Below, piece by piece: positions 41,062 through 50,144 of a DNA stretch of 64,000 nucleotides (its first letter is position 1; each line of letters begins with the position of its first letter). Source of the stretch: CAADGL01 sp964643885 (GTDB lineage Bacteria; Planctomycetota; Phycisphaerae; UBA1845; Fen-1342); assembly GCA_964643885.1 (NCBI GenBank), contig CAZXUI010000007.1:40737-104736 (forward strand). The letters are read 5' to 3'. The notes under the pieces are model-generated. The model searched no databases and had not been told where the DNA came from. It was given only the letters and a program-made list of their open reading frames with translations. Made by a program: the position numbers and the translations under genes.

Positions 41062-44000
41062 CTACAGCAGCGGATCGCAGCCGTAGTCGCTCAGCAGCGC
41101 CACCAGGTCGTCGAAATCGGTGTCGCCGTCGCCGTCGATATCGCCGGCCGGGCTGACGCCATAGGCACCCAGCAGCGCGACCAGATCGCCGAAGTCGCTG
41201 TCGCCGTCGCCGTCGAGGTCGGCCACGCAGATGCGGATGCGGAGCAGCGCCTGGCCGATGTCGGTGTTGTCGCCCGTGCAGGCGCCGAGCGCGTCTCGCA
41301 GGCGGACGGTCGTGTACAGCACGCGATCGCTGGTCAGCAGCGCGAAATCGTCACGGAAGGTGCGGATGTACGTGTCGTCATCGAACAGGCCGTTGCCGTC
41401 GAGATCGACCGGGTCGTTCTCGCGCAGCACGACGCGGCGGTTGTTGAAGACCATCACCGCGTTGGCGTTATCGTCCGCGGAATTGGTCGTCCCGCCGACG
41501 ACGTAATCGCCCAGCGAGTTGATCAGGGCGAAGAAGAACGTCTGCGCGTAGGGCGCGTCGTCGTAGAGCTCGGCCGCACCCGCATGGATCGGCTGGTCGG
41601 TCGCCGCGGCGACCTGCCCGTTGTGCAGGACCCAGTCGAGACCGTCGCTGTTGCTGCCGTAGGCGGCCCAATCGCCGCTGGGCGACATGTCGACGGCCAG
41701 CAGCGAGCTGACGCCCGCGGCGAAGCCGGAGCCCGGCAGAATCTCGCCCTCCTGAATCACGACCGCGTTGTCGACCACGCCGACGCGGTCGGACGTGGTC
41801 GGGCCGTACAGATCGGCCGAGGCGATGAAGGTGGACCCGTCCGCGGCCGGGAAGAAGCCCTGGCCGTCCGTCGCACCGGTATCGAACGACTCGTACGCCT
41901 CCGTCGCGCCGCCGGCCTGTCCGGTCGGGACCGTGACACCCTCCTGCGCGATGAGCGTAGCGCCGTCGTCGGCCAGCAGGGCGTTGTTGTCGGCCGTGCC
42001 GCCGGGGGTGCCGGAGAGCGAGGTGTAGAACGAGACGGTGCCGTCGCTCTGAATCGTGGCCGAGCCGCTCGTGCTGCCGTAGACCACGTTGGGGTCGACG
42101 AACGCGGGCACCGAGCTGCCCTCGCGGGCGACGACGACGAAGTCGGTGCCGTCCCACTTGACGACGACCTCGTCGCTGGCGGTCGCGCCGTTGGTGTTGG
42201 TGCTGAACACGAGCTGGCCGGCATCATTGATGCCCTGCACCGTGTCGAAGGTGCCGATCAGGTCGCCCGCATCGAGCGACAGAATCCCCTCGCGCGCCGC
42301 CACGCTGACGACGTCGTTGTGCGCCGTGACCAGCACCTGATCCTCGCTGGTGGCCAGATCGGTGTCGGCCGAGAGAATCAGCCGCTCGCCGCTGGGGCTG
42401 CCGAAGGGCCGGTCGATGCCGCCGGAGCTGCTGAACTTGGCCCCCGGCAGGCCCGGCACATCCGACGTGGGGCTGCTCGCAATCGTCGAGAACAGAGCCC
42501 GCACGACGGCGCCGGCCGGCGGGTCGGGCAGGATCGTGGTCGATTCGCTGGCCGTGTCGTTGGCGCTGTTGGGGTCGTCCTCATCCGCGACCGCGGTCGC
42601 CTCGTTGACGAGCGTGCTGCCGGCATCGATCGCCTCGACGTCGATGGTGGCCAACGTATTGGCGCCGGGGCCGAGGTTGCCGAGCGAGAGCGTCAGAATG
42701 CCGCCGACCGGCGTACCGGGCGGGTTGGAGGCGACGAAGTTCGCGTTACTGGGCAGGGTGTCGATCAGCGTCACGTTGCTGGCCTGCTCGGGACCGTTGT
42801 TGGTGACGGTAATCGTGTAGGTCACGATCTCGCCGGCGCCGGAGACGCAGTCGCCGGAGTCGGCCATCGTCACGGCCAGGTCCGCCAGCGGTTCGCGCAC
42901 GGTCGTCTGAGCCGTGGCGCTGTTGTTGTTGGGGTTCGGGTCCGGCTCGTTGCCGGTCACGGTGGCCGTGTTGCTGACCGTTCCGGCCGCGGTCGTCTCG
43001 ACGACGATATCGAAGCTGACGACGCCCCCGGCCGTCAGCGAGCCGATGTCCGCCGTGACGGTCCCGTTGGCGAACATCCCCGGCGGCTGTACGGAGACGA
43101 AGTTGACCTCGGCCGGCAGGACGTCCTCGACCGTCACGCCGGTCGCGTCCTCGGGGCCGAAGTTCTGAACGGTGATCGTGTAGGTGAGCTGCTCGCCCGG
43201 CGGAACGACGGGATCGGGCGAGTCGGTCTTGAAGATGGCCAGGTTGGCGCCCTCCGGCGGGACGAGCAGCCCGCCGGCCCACGCACCTCCACTGAAGACC
43301 TCGCTGCTGTTCCAGGGGTTGGCGAAAGGTGTCTCGATCATGGACGTGGCGAGGTTGTAGATGCCGACTTCGCCGGTCTGGTCGACGATGAAGTAGGCCT
43401 TCGCATCGCCGCCGGTCAGGGCGCCGACCGCCAGCCCGTCGATGTCCTTGGTCGCGCCGCCGTCGCCCGCGAAGGTCGGGTAGTCGGTGATCAGCGTGAT
43501 CGAGGGTTTGGATAGATCGAGCTGATACAGCCCGCGGCCGGCGGGTGTCGTGTCGTCGTTGGCCGCGTAGAGGTAGCCGTCGGCGGGGTTGAAATCGAGC
43601 CCGCCGAAGTCATAGCTGGCGGTGTCGACGGCCAGCACGAGCGTGCAGGTCGCGTCGAGCGGATTGATCTCGTAGATGCCCTCCGGCTGCGTGGTCGTGT
43701 TGCTGGTACGCGAGCCGTAGAGCTTGCTGTTGGTGCTGTCCCAGGCCAGGCCGTTCATCGCGCCGATGGTGCCACCGTCGAGCGTAAAGCCCGCCACGAG
43801 CGTCGGCGGATTGTTCGTGCCGAACTCGGTGTAGCTCCAGGTGTAGAGAACGGAGCCGTCGGAAACGTAGATGACCTGTGCCGCGTCGTCGGCGGCCAGG
43901 CCGGAGACGGGCACGCCGGCGAAAACCGGCTCCCACTGCTCGAGCGTGAAGTCGTAGACGTAGCAGGAGCTGGGCAGGAGCTCATCGTCGACACCGGCAA

Positions 44001-44076
44001 GGAGCTGGCCCATCGCGGGCGGGGCAACCACGAGCATTCCGAACGCGGCCAGGGCCGCACACGCGAGACTTCTCAT
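41062..44076 (-). CDS. Large secreted protein with DUF11 repeats and C-terminal EF-hand pair
   Basis: The product has 1004 residues. A signal peptide (LACAALAAFGMLVVAPPAMG) ends near residue 22. A propeller-like N-terminal part follows, with GLDFNPADGYLYAANDD. Two DUF11-type repeats lie at about 275-520 (LTYTITVQNFGPEDATGVTVEDVLP and ITVTNNGPEQASNVTLIDTLP, located only). The last 55 residues hold two calcium-loop repeats, ADLDGDGDSDFGDLVALL and GDIDGDGDTDFDDLVALL, a dockerin-like pair. It is probably a surface or envelope protein. GGAGGG precedes the ATG at 44076. No cohesin-like partner is visible nearby. Confidence 0.85.
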   Translation of the reverse strand: MRSLACAALAAFGMLVVAPPAMGQLLAGVDDELLPSSCYVYDFTLEQWEPVFAGVPVSGLAADDAAQVIYVSDGSVLYTWSYTEFGTNNPPTLVAGFTLDGGTIGAMNGLAWDSTNSKLYGSRTSNTTTQPEGIYEINPLDATCTLVLAVDTASYDFGGLDFNPADGYLYAANDDTTPAGRGLYQLDLSKPSITLITDYPTFAGDGGATKDIDGLAVGALTGGDAKAYFIVDQTGEVGIYNLATSMIETPFANPWNSSEVFSGGAWAGGLLVPPEGANLAIFKTDSPDPVVPPGEQLTYTITVQNFGPEDATGVTVEDVLPAEVNFVSVQPPGMFANGTVTADIGSLTAGGVVSFDIVVETTAAGTVSNTATVTGNEPDPNPNNNSATAQTTVREPLADLAVTMADSGDCVSGAGEIVTYTITVTNNGPEQASNVTLIDTLPSNANFVASNPPGTPVGGILTLSLGNLGPGANTLATIDVEAIDAGSTLVNEATAVADEDDPNSANDTASESTTILPDPPAGAVVRALFSTIASSPTSDVPGLPGAKFSSSGGIDRPFGSPSGERLILSADTDLATSEDQVLVTAHNDVVSVAAREGILSLDAGDLIGTFDTVQGINDAGQLVFSTNTNGATASDEVVVKWDGTDFVVVAREGSSVPAFVDPNVVYGSTSGSATIQSDGTVSFYTSLSGTPGGTADNNALLADDGATLIAQEGVTVPTGQAGGATEAYESFDTGATDGQGFFPAADGSTFIASADLYGPTTSDRVGVVDNAVVIQEGEILPGSGFAAGVSSLLAVDMSPSGDWAAYGSNSDGLDWVLHNGQVAAATDQPIHAGAAELYDDAPYAQTFFFALINSLGDYVVGGTTNSADDNANAVMVFNNRRVVLRENDPVDLDGNGLFDDDTYIRTFRDDFALLTSDRVLYTTVRLRDALGACTGDNTDIGQALLRIRICVADLDGDGDSDFGDLVALLGAYGVSPAGDIDGDGDTDFDDLVALLSDYGCDPLL

Positions 44077-44383
44077 CTCGGTCCCTCCAGAGTTGGACCG
44101 GCTGCGATTGCATGCGCGGTCGGGTCGATCGACCCGGACACGAAGGCCGCGCGCGCAGCGCCGATCAGGACTTTCGCGTGACCGGTACGCGGACGGCGCC
44201 GGCCACGCAGGACGTACGCTTCTCTTCCCTCGCATGCGGTGCCGCGAGGCCCCCGGTGGCCAGAACTGAACGCTACTATGAAGCCGGCAACGGGTCAATC
44301 GAAAACCGCGGCCGGCCGGCCGGTCGGCGCGGCGGAGCGGCGGAGCGGCGGAGCGGCAGCGCCCCAGCGGCCGGCCGCCCAGC

Positions 44384-45673
44384 TCAGTCCTCGAGCGGGT
44401 TGACGACGAGTCCGCTGGCGAGCTTCGGATAGAAGTAGGTGCTCTTCTGCGGCATCAGGTCGCCGGCCAGGCAGACGTCGGCCATCTCCTTCATCGTCGT
44501 GGCCTGAAGCAGAAACGCGCTGCCCGAGGACTCGCGGGCCTCGGCGACGGCCGGCTCGGCCGCCTTGACGTAGTGCACCTCGGGCGGCTTACCGCCCAGG
44601 ACCTGCGGCGTGACGACGCGGTCTAGCAGATAGGCGTGCAGAAACGCGAGCGCGAGGCCGCGCCAGGCCGGGCTGCGGTCCGGGGCGATCGAGTCCAGCA
44701 GATTCGGCTGCCGGGGGCGGAGCATGAAGTAGCTGTTCTCCTTGCCGCTGAAGAGCGCCAGCGCCTGCGGGCCGAACTTGGCCAGCGCGGACGGCGCCTG
44801 CTCGGGGCTGTCGACCAGCAGATGCGCGATCTCGACCTTGGTGTCATTCCGCAGCAATCCGGGTTCGACGGCCACGCCGGGCAGAACCCGGTGCGTCGGC
44901 AGGATCAGCAGGCCGGGGTCCTCCATCGCGCAGAAGGCACAAAGCACGTAGTTCGCGGGGTGCTCCTCGGGCAGCGGACCCTGCTGCTCGACCAGCCATT
45001 CGCGGTAGAGCATGGCGGTCCCGTAGCGGTGGTGGCCGTCGGCGATGAACGTCGGCCGCTCGCGCATCATCTCAACCACCTGCTTGATGGTCGCTTCGTC
45101 GGTCACCGCCCAGAGCCGGTTGTCGGTGTCGTCCAGCCGGCCGCGCAGGAGCGGCTCACCCGATATCGCCCGGTCCAGATGCCGCGAGACGGCGTTTTCG
45201 GCGTCGGGATAGAGGCCGAAGATCGGGCTCATGTTGGCGCGGGTGGCCTTGGTCAGGCAGAGGCGGTCCTCCTTCGGGCCGCCGAAGGTCTGCTCGTGCG
45301 GGAAAACCGAGCCGCTGCCGAAGGGCTCCAGCTTCAGGCGGGCGAAGAAGAGCTTGCGAACGTAATCGTGCCCGCCGTGCGAATAGTGCTGGTGGTAAAC
45401 GTACAGGGCCGGCTTCTCGTCGCGGATCATGGTCCCGTCGGCCAGCCACTGCGACATCTGCCGGGCGGCCGCCTCGTACGCGGCGGCGGGACCGGCCGCC
45501 TTGGGCGGGACATGGGGCAGGTCCGCGCCGACGAAGTTGCGCGGGTCGCGGGCCAGCAGACGGGCCTTGTCGGCCGCGTCGAGCACGTCGTAGGGCGGGG
45601 CGAGCAGGTTCGAAACGTCGCCGTCCTCGCCGCCCCGGTACCTGATGGATCGAAAGGGCTTCAGGATGCTCAT
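44384..45673 (-). CDS. DUF1015 family protein
   Basis: The product has 429 residues, typical of DUF1015. Recognition rests on ILKPFRSIRY, NLLAPPYDVLDA at the N-terminus, the central TFIADGHHRYGTAMLYR (about residue 206) and KSTYFYPKLASGLV near the end. The family is related to the ParB/SerK fold, and some members phosphorylate free serine, but activity here is unproven. The ATG at 45673 has GAGGAG upstream; the open frame before it is not coding. It is divergent from the FG-GAP lipoprotein gene. Confidence 0.9.
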   Translation of the reverse strand: MSILKPFRSIRYRGGEDGDVSNLLAPPYDVLDAADKARLLARDPRNFVGADLPHVPPKAAGPAAAYEAAARQMSQWLADGTMIRDEKPALYVYHQHYSHGGHDYVRKLFFARLKLEPFGSGSVFPHEQTFGGPKEDRLCLTKATRANMSPIFGLYPDAENAVSRHLDRAISGEPLLRGRLDDTDNRLWAVTDEATIKQVVEMMRERPTFIADGHHRYGTAMLYREWLVEQQGPLPEEHPANYVLCAFCAMEDPGLLILPTHRVLPGVAVEPGLLRNDTKVEIAHLLVDSPEQAPSALAKFGPQALALFSGKENSYFMLRPRQPNLLDSIAPDRSPAWRGLALAFLHAYLLDRVVTPQVLGGKPPEVHYVKAAEPAVAEARESSGSAFLLQATTMKEMADVCLAGDLMPQKSTYFYPKLASGLVVNPLED

Positions 45674-45830
45674 GGATTCTCCTCTCCGGGACGGCCATCG
45701 GGCGGCCGACTCGCGGGGTCCGGCCGGGTCTGGCCGCCGCGGCTGCCAGCAATTATGAGCCGCTTCATGGTCGAGCGTAACTATCGGAGCGATAATCACT
45801 TCCGCGCCGGAAACGGGTCCGGAGCTTCCG

Positions 45831-45859
45831 TTGACTCGACACTTAGCAAGCACTAGAGT
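45831..45859 (+). promoter_or_regulatory. Sigma-70 promoter of the FG-GAP lipoprotein gene
   Basis: TTGACT at 45831-45836 and TAGAGT at 45854-45859 are 17 nt apart. The predicted leader is about 84 nt and contains GGAGG just before the ATG. Confidence 0.6.
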
Positions 45860-45949
45860 AGCGTTGGCGAAGCGTCACGCAACATCCGTGCTCGCACCGC
45901 TCGTCCTGATTGGCTGGAAGTCACACCTGCCCCGTGGAGGTAGATTGCG

Positions 45950-48900
45950 ATGTCGCATTTCTGGCTGCGCAAGTTGCTCAGCGCGCCGTTCAAACTCGCC
46001 GCCGGCGCGGTCCTCGTTTTCACACTGACCGGTTGCCCGGTTGCGCAAACTCCGGGTACGCCGACAGATAGCGACGACAATGGCACGGTCACGCAACCGC
46101 CGCCGAGCGATGACGACGACATCGATCGCCCGGTGACACCGCCGCCGCCGGACGACACGACGACGACCGATTCGGACGACGACGAGACCGACGGCGGGGG
46201 CGGCGGGGGCGGCGGCGGCGGGGACGACGACACCGCCGGCGACAGCTTCGTCGCGCTGAATGTCAGCGGGCCGACCGACTCGCTTCGCACGCGTCCGGGT
46301 ACGAGCGTGAACCTGGTCTATCAGCTCCAGGACCCCGACGGGGCGGTCACGACGGTCGAAGCGGTCTTCGCGTATGACAGCGATAACAACAACGAGCCCG
46401 ACGGCGGGCCGGTGTTCTCGCTGCCGATGTCGTCGGCGGCCGGCAACAACACGTTCACGTTCAACACCGCCTCGCTGACGGGGGTGCTGACGAACGGCTT
46501 TGCCCGGCTGAAGATCGGCGTGCGCCTGCGCACCGTCGAGGACGAGATCGTCCTCAAGTATGCGTCCGGCTCGCTGGTGGTGGACAGCGAGGCGCCGACC
46601 GGCGAGTGGATCACGCCGCAGACGGACCTGATGACGAACCGGACGGAGTACACGCTGGGCATCCGGACAGTCGACAATTCGCCGGTGACGGTGAGCGTCA
46701 TTCTCGACCCGGACACATCGCCGGGCAGCGGCGATGAGGTGATTCTGGTCAACGAGGCGGACGCGGCGGCCGGCACGGTCGACACGAACCTGTCGCCCTC
46801 GCTGATTGCGGTTCCGGCGGGGCTGTACAACGTGTACGTCGTCGTCTCGGACGGCATCGACCCGCCGCACGCGTTCTACGCCTCGCGCAGCCCGACGGAC
46901 ACGATCAAGATTCGCGTCACGGACCGGCTGATCGGCGATTTCGACCTGAACCTGCTGGCGAATCAGCCGCAGTTCGGCCGCTCGCGCGGTGCGGTGCTTC
47001 AGGGCTTCAACTTCAACGACCTGGCGGGCAGCTCGATCTCCCGCGTACCGGATCTGAACGGCGACGGGATCGACGAGATGATCGTCGGCTCGCGCTTCGG
47101 CAAGGCGTACATCATCGAGCACAACGGCGTGGGCTTCGGCGAGGCGTACCTGGTCTACGGTCAGTCCGGCCGGCTCAGGAACACGCGGCGGCTCAACTCG
47201 GTCGGCGTGGATGTTCCGGGTCTCGTGTTCCCGGGTATCCGCACGCCGCGGAACGCGACCAGCGGCAACGCGAGCACGCGCTGGACGGCGGGCCTGTCGG
47301 ACATCACGGTCATTCCGGACATGGACGGCGACGGAATGCCGGAACTGGTCTTCAGCTTTCCGCGGGTCGAGTCGATCAACCTGGGCCTCGAGGTTCCGTC
47401 GATTCAGCATCCGGAGCTCTTCCCGGATCTGACGGGCATGGGCAACCTCGAGTACAACGCGTTCTATGGCCTGATCCCCGTCTGGCACCCGAATGAATCG
47501 CAGTTTACGCGCGGCGGCGTCGTGATCGTATCGAGCCACAACGAGCTGCTTCAGAATCCCAACCTGCTGAACCGCAAGAGCGACCGCGTGCTCGATCTGC
47601 ACGAGGCCGGCCAGCTCTTCAGCGGAATGTCGCGTCCGGGGCTCGTGCCCTACATTCGGCAGGTTCTACAGCGTAACCAGCTTGATCCGTTCCGCGCGGC
47701 GCCGTTCACGGTGTGCGCGGACTGCGACTTCCTGCCGCCGGACGGCTGGGAGCCGGGCGACATCGGCGATCCCTTGGATCCGGAAGATGACGAGCCGGGC
47801 CAGTGTGGCGATGACGGCTGCGGCTGGGCAGGCGATTGCAATGACCCGCGGGCGACCGATCCGTGGAGCGGCAACATTCACGATGGCCGCGAGCAGATTC
47901 TCGAGCGCTGGTTCGTGCAGTGGGACGTGACCTTCAACAACCAGGGACCAGGCGGTTTTCACCAGCCGTGGACGATTCCGCCGGCCGACCCGCCGCTGGC
48001 CAACCCGTCGTCGTTCCCGTTCGCGCTCGGATTCCCGTTCGGCTTCTATCCGAACATCTGGTATCCGGCGGCGTGCGCGGCGAGCTGCGAGGTGACGAAC
48101 GAGTGGTTCTCGTGGTTCCCGACCGTGCCTTGCACGACGATCGGCGGGAGCAGCTCGTGGGACATCGGCGGCAACCCGCCACAGACACCGACGGATTGCT
48201 ACCCGAACAATCCGCCGGGGCCCTTCGACGTGCAACCCGAGATTCCCTGCTGCGACCTGCCTCCGGAGCTGTGCCCCGAGCCAGGCGTCGACACCGCCGC
48301 GAGCGGCGTGAGCGTTTGGACGGGCTTCTATGGGCCGAACAGCGTCGCGACCGTGTCGGTCGCAACCGGCCAGTCCTTCCCGACGCCGATCGGCGCCCGC
48401 ATCCTGGGTCAGGCCGTCGACGATCAGTTCGGTACCGCGGTCGCGTCCGACGGAAGCTGGCTCTACATCAGCGCACCGCGGCGGACGGCCAACGCCGATC
48501 CCTACCCCGACGATGTGCCGAGCCTGTCGGGCAGCCGTACGCAGTCAGGCATCGTCTACCAGCTTCGCACGAACGCCCCCGGGCCGAACGGCGTTACGCG
48601 GACGCAGCTCTGGCTGGAGCGCGGCACACGGACGATTCCCGATCCGAACGATCCGAACGAGACGATCACCGTCCCGCTGAGCTGGCCGAACGTGGACTTG
48701 GAAGACCCAAGCCGGACGGATTACACCATGCCGGTTCCGCACCAGTACATCATCGAGTCGGGCGGCTCGCTGCGTGGAAATCCGAATCAGGGACTCGTCG
48801 ACCTGTCCTTTGAGGGCGACTGCCCGCCGAGCTACATTCCGGCGACGAGCTACGAAGACCCGACTACAGCGCCCACCGCCACCGCGTGTCAGAGCTACAC

Positions 48901-49885
48901 CTACCCTGTCGGCACAGCCGGCTACTACATGGACCGCACGCCGCAGATCGTCGGCCCGCACACCAACGCTCGCATCGAGTTCGTCCGGGCGCTGGGTGAC
49001 GTGGACGGCGACGGCATCCGCGACTTCGCCGTCGGTTCGAGCCAGATTCGCTCGAATATCGGCGCCGGAACGGGCGACACGGTCGGAGCTATCTTCATCG
49101 TCTACGGCCGCCCAACCGGCCTTGAGGGTGACTATCTGCTCGAGCAGCTCGCGCTGGACATCGGTAACCCGTCGCGCCTCGAAGGCGTCGTGGTCAAGGG
49201 CTCGAGCGCGGGCGAAACGCTGGCCCGCGTCTTCGCCGACGCCGGCGACATCAACGACGACGGTTACGCCGACGTGATCATCGGCAACGAAGGCTTCGAA
49301 GGCGGCCGGGGTGAGGCGATCATCCTGCTCGGTTCGCCGACGCTGCTCAGCCCGGGCCCGAATGACGCAGGCGGCGTGCCGGGCGGCGGCTGGACGCCGG
49401 CGACGATTCCGCCCGGCCGCGCCATCCGGCTGCGTGGCGCCGAAGTGGGCGACCTGGCCGGCGCGAGCGTCTCCGGCGCCGGCGACGTGGACGGCGACGG
49501 GTTCGATGATGTCCTCGTCGCGGCCCCCGGCACCAACGATGGTCAGGGCTTCGTCTACCTGATCTACGGCGCCGAGGACGACGACCTGCCAGAGGTCATC
49601 GAGCTGGCCACGCTCAGCCCGACCAATATCGCGACGCCGTTCGCGAAGTTCATCGGCCGCGGCGTCGGCGACTTCCTCGGCGGCGGCGCCAAGATGGTTA
49701 CCGGCACGCACCCGACGAACCCCACGCTGGGCACGATCACGGCCGCGTCGGCCGGCATCGCCCCGCTGGGCGACATCGACGGCGACGGGAATGCCGACTT
49801 CGCGATCAGCTCGATGCTGGCCGACCCGAACGGCACGACCGACGCCGGCGAGGTGTACATCCTCTACGGCGAGCAGGGGCCGTAA
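45950..49885 (+). CDS. Giant lipoprotein with FG-GAP (integrin-like) repeats
   Basis: The product has 1311 residues. The lipobox is LTGC (Cys26). A low-complexity Asp/Pro/Thr linker ends in a run of ten glycines near residue 84-93. An Ig-like or beta-rich region follows. FG-GAP calcium-binding repeats occur near residues 363 (DLNGDGIDEMIVGS), 452 (DMDGDGMPELVFSF), 1013 (DVDGDGIRDFAVGS), 1098 (DINDDGYADVIIG), 1177 (DVDGDGFDDVLVAAPG) and 1273 (DIDGDGNADFAISS). The middle (about 580-790) is cysteine and proline rich (CGDDGCGWAGDC). It is probably a surface adhesion protein. GGAGG is well spaced before the ATG. Confidence 0.88.
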   Translation: MSHFWLRKLLSAPFKLAAGAVLVFTLTGCPVAQTPGTPTDSDDNGTVTQPPPSDDDDIDRPVTPPPPDDTTTTDSDDDETDGGGGGGGGGGDDDTAGDSFVALNVSGPTDSLRTRPGTSVNLVYQLQDPDGAVTTVEAVFAYDSDNNNEPDGGPVFSLPMSSAAGNNTFTFNTASLTGVLTNGFARLKIGVRLRTVEDEIVLKYASGSLVVDSEAPTGEWITPQTDLMTNRTEYTLGIRTVDNSPVTVSVILDPDTSPGSGDEVILVNEADAAAGTVDTNLSPSLIAVPAGLYNVYVVVSDGIDPPHAFYASRSPTDTIKIRVTDRLIGDFDLNLLANQPQFGRSRGAVLQGFNFNDLAGSSISRVPDLNGDGIDEMIVGSRFGKAYIIEHNGVGFGEAYLVYGQSGRLRNTRRLNSVGVDVPGLVFPGIRTPRNATSGNASTRWTAGLSDITVIPDMDGDGMPELVFSFPRVESINLGLEVPSIQHPELFPDLTGMGNLEYNAFYGLIPVWHPNESQFTRGGVVIVSSHNELLQNPNLLNRKSDRVLDLHEAGQLFSGMSRPGLVPYIRQVLQRNQLDPFRAAPFTVCADCDFLPPDGWEPGDIGDPLDPEDDEPGQCGDDGCGWAGDCNDPRATDPWSGNIHDGREQILERWFVQWDVTFNNQGPGGFHQPWTIPPADPPLANPSSFPFALGFPFGFYPNIWYPAACAASCEVTNEWFSWFPTVPCTTIGGSSSWDIGGNPPQTPTDCYPNNPPGPFDVQPEIPCCDLPPELCPEPGVDTAASGVSVWTGFYGPNSVATVSVATGQSFPTPIGARILGQAVDDQFGTAVASDGSWLYISAPRRTANADPYPDDVPSLSGSRTQSGIVYQLRTNAPGPNGVTRTQLWLERGTRTIPDPNDPNETITVPLSWPNVDLEDPSRTDYTMPVPHQYIIESGGSLRGNPNQGLVDLSFEGDCPPSYIPATSYEDPTTAPTATACQSYTYPVGTAGYYMDRTPQIVGPHTNARIEFVRALGDVDGDGIRDFAVGSSQIRSNIGAGTGDTVGAIFIVYGRPTGLEGDYLLEQLALDIGNPSRLEGVVVKGSSAGETLARVFADAGDINDDGYADVIIGNEGFEGGRGEAIILLGSPTLLSPGPNDAGGVPGGGWTPATIPPGRAIRLRGAEVGDLAGASVSGAGDVDGDGFDDVLVAAPGTNDGQGFVYLIYGAEDDDLPEVIELATLSPTNIATPFAKFIGRGVGDFLGGGAKMVTGTHPTNPTLGTITAASAGIAPLGDIDGDGNADFAISSMLADPNGTTDAGEVYILYGEQGP

Positions 49886-49934
49886 CTCTGCAAAACCCTC
49901 AGCCGCGGCCCCGCCGCGACTGATTCGAACAACC

Positions 49935-49976
49935 CAGGAGGCCCGCATCAGCGACTGGTGCGGGCCTCCTGCGTTT
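49935..49976 (+). terminator. Terminator after the FG-GAP lipoprotein gene
   Basis: A 13-bp perfect stem (49935-49947 with 49959-49971, containing AGGAGGCCCGCA) closes an 11-nt loop and is followed by CGTTTCC. It lies 50 bp after the stop codon. The T run is short. Confidence 0.7.
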
Positions 49977-50144
49977 CCTGGCCGGGTCCGGCCCGTGGCG
50001 GCTTCCCCCGCCGGCCGCGGCGCTCTACTCTCCCCGAAGGGCAGGCAGCAACCGACCACTTCGACGCACGTTCCGCCTGCCGGACCGCGCCGGGCGTGCC
50101 TCCGCCCGCTGCGGCCGCCCAAACCTTGCACGCTGGAGAGACAC

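Noticed and set aside
40828..43515. An 895-codon rightward open frame antisense to the DUF11/EF-hand protein
   Set aside because: Composition is a shadow of the opposite strand (Val/Gly/Arg/Asp runs), it has no ribosome site or domain, and the leftward frame has a signal peptide, repeats and EF-hands.
45875..47602. A 575-codon leftward open frame over the FG-GAP lipoprotein
   Set aside because: The rightward frame has a lipobox and FG-GAP repeats; the leftward one has only arginine/aspartate-rich sequence.
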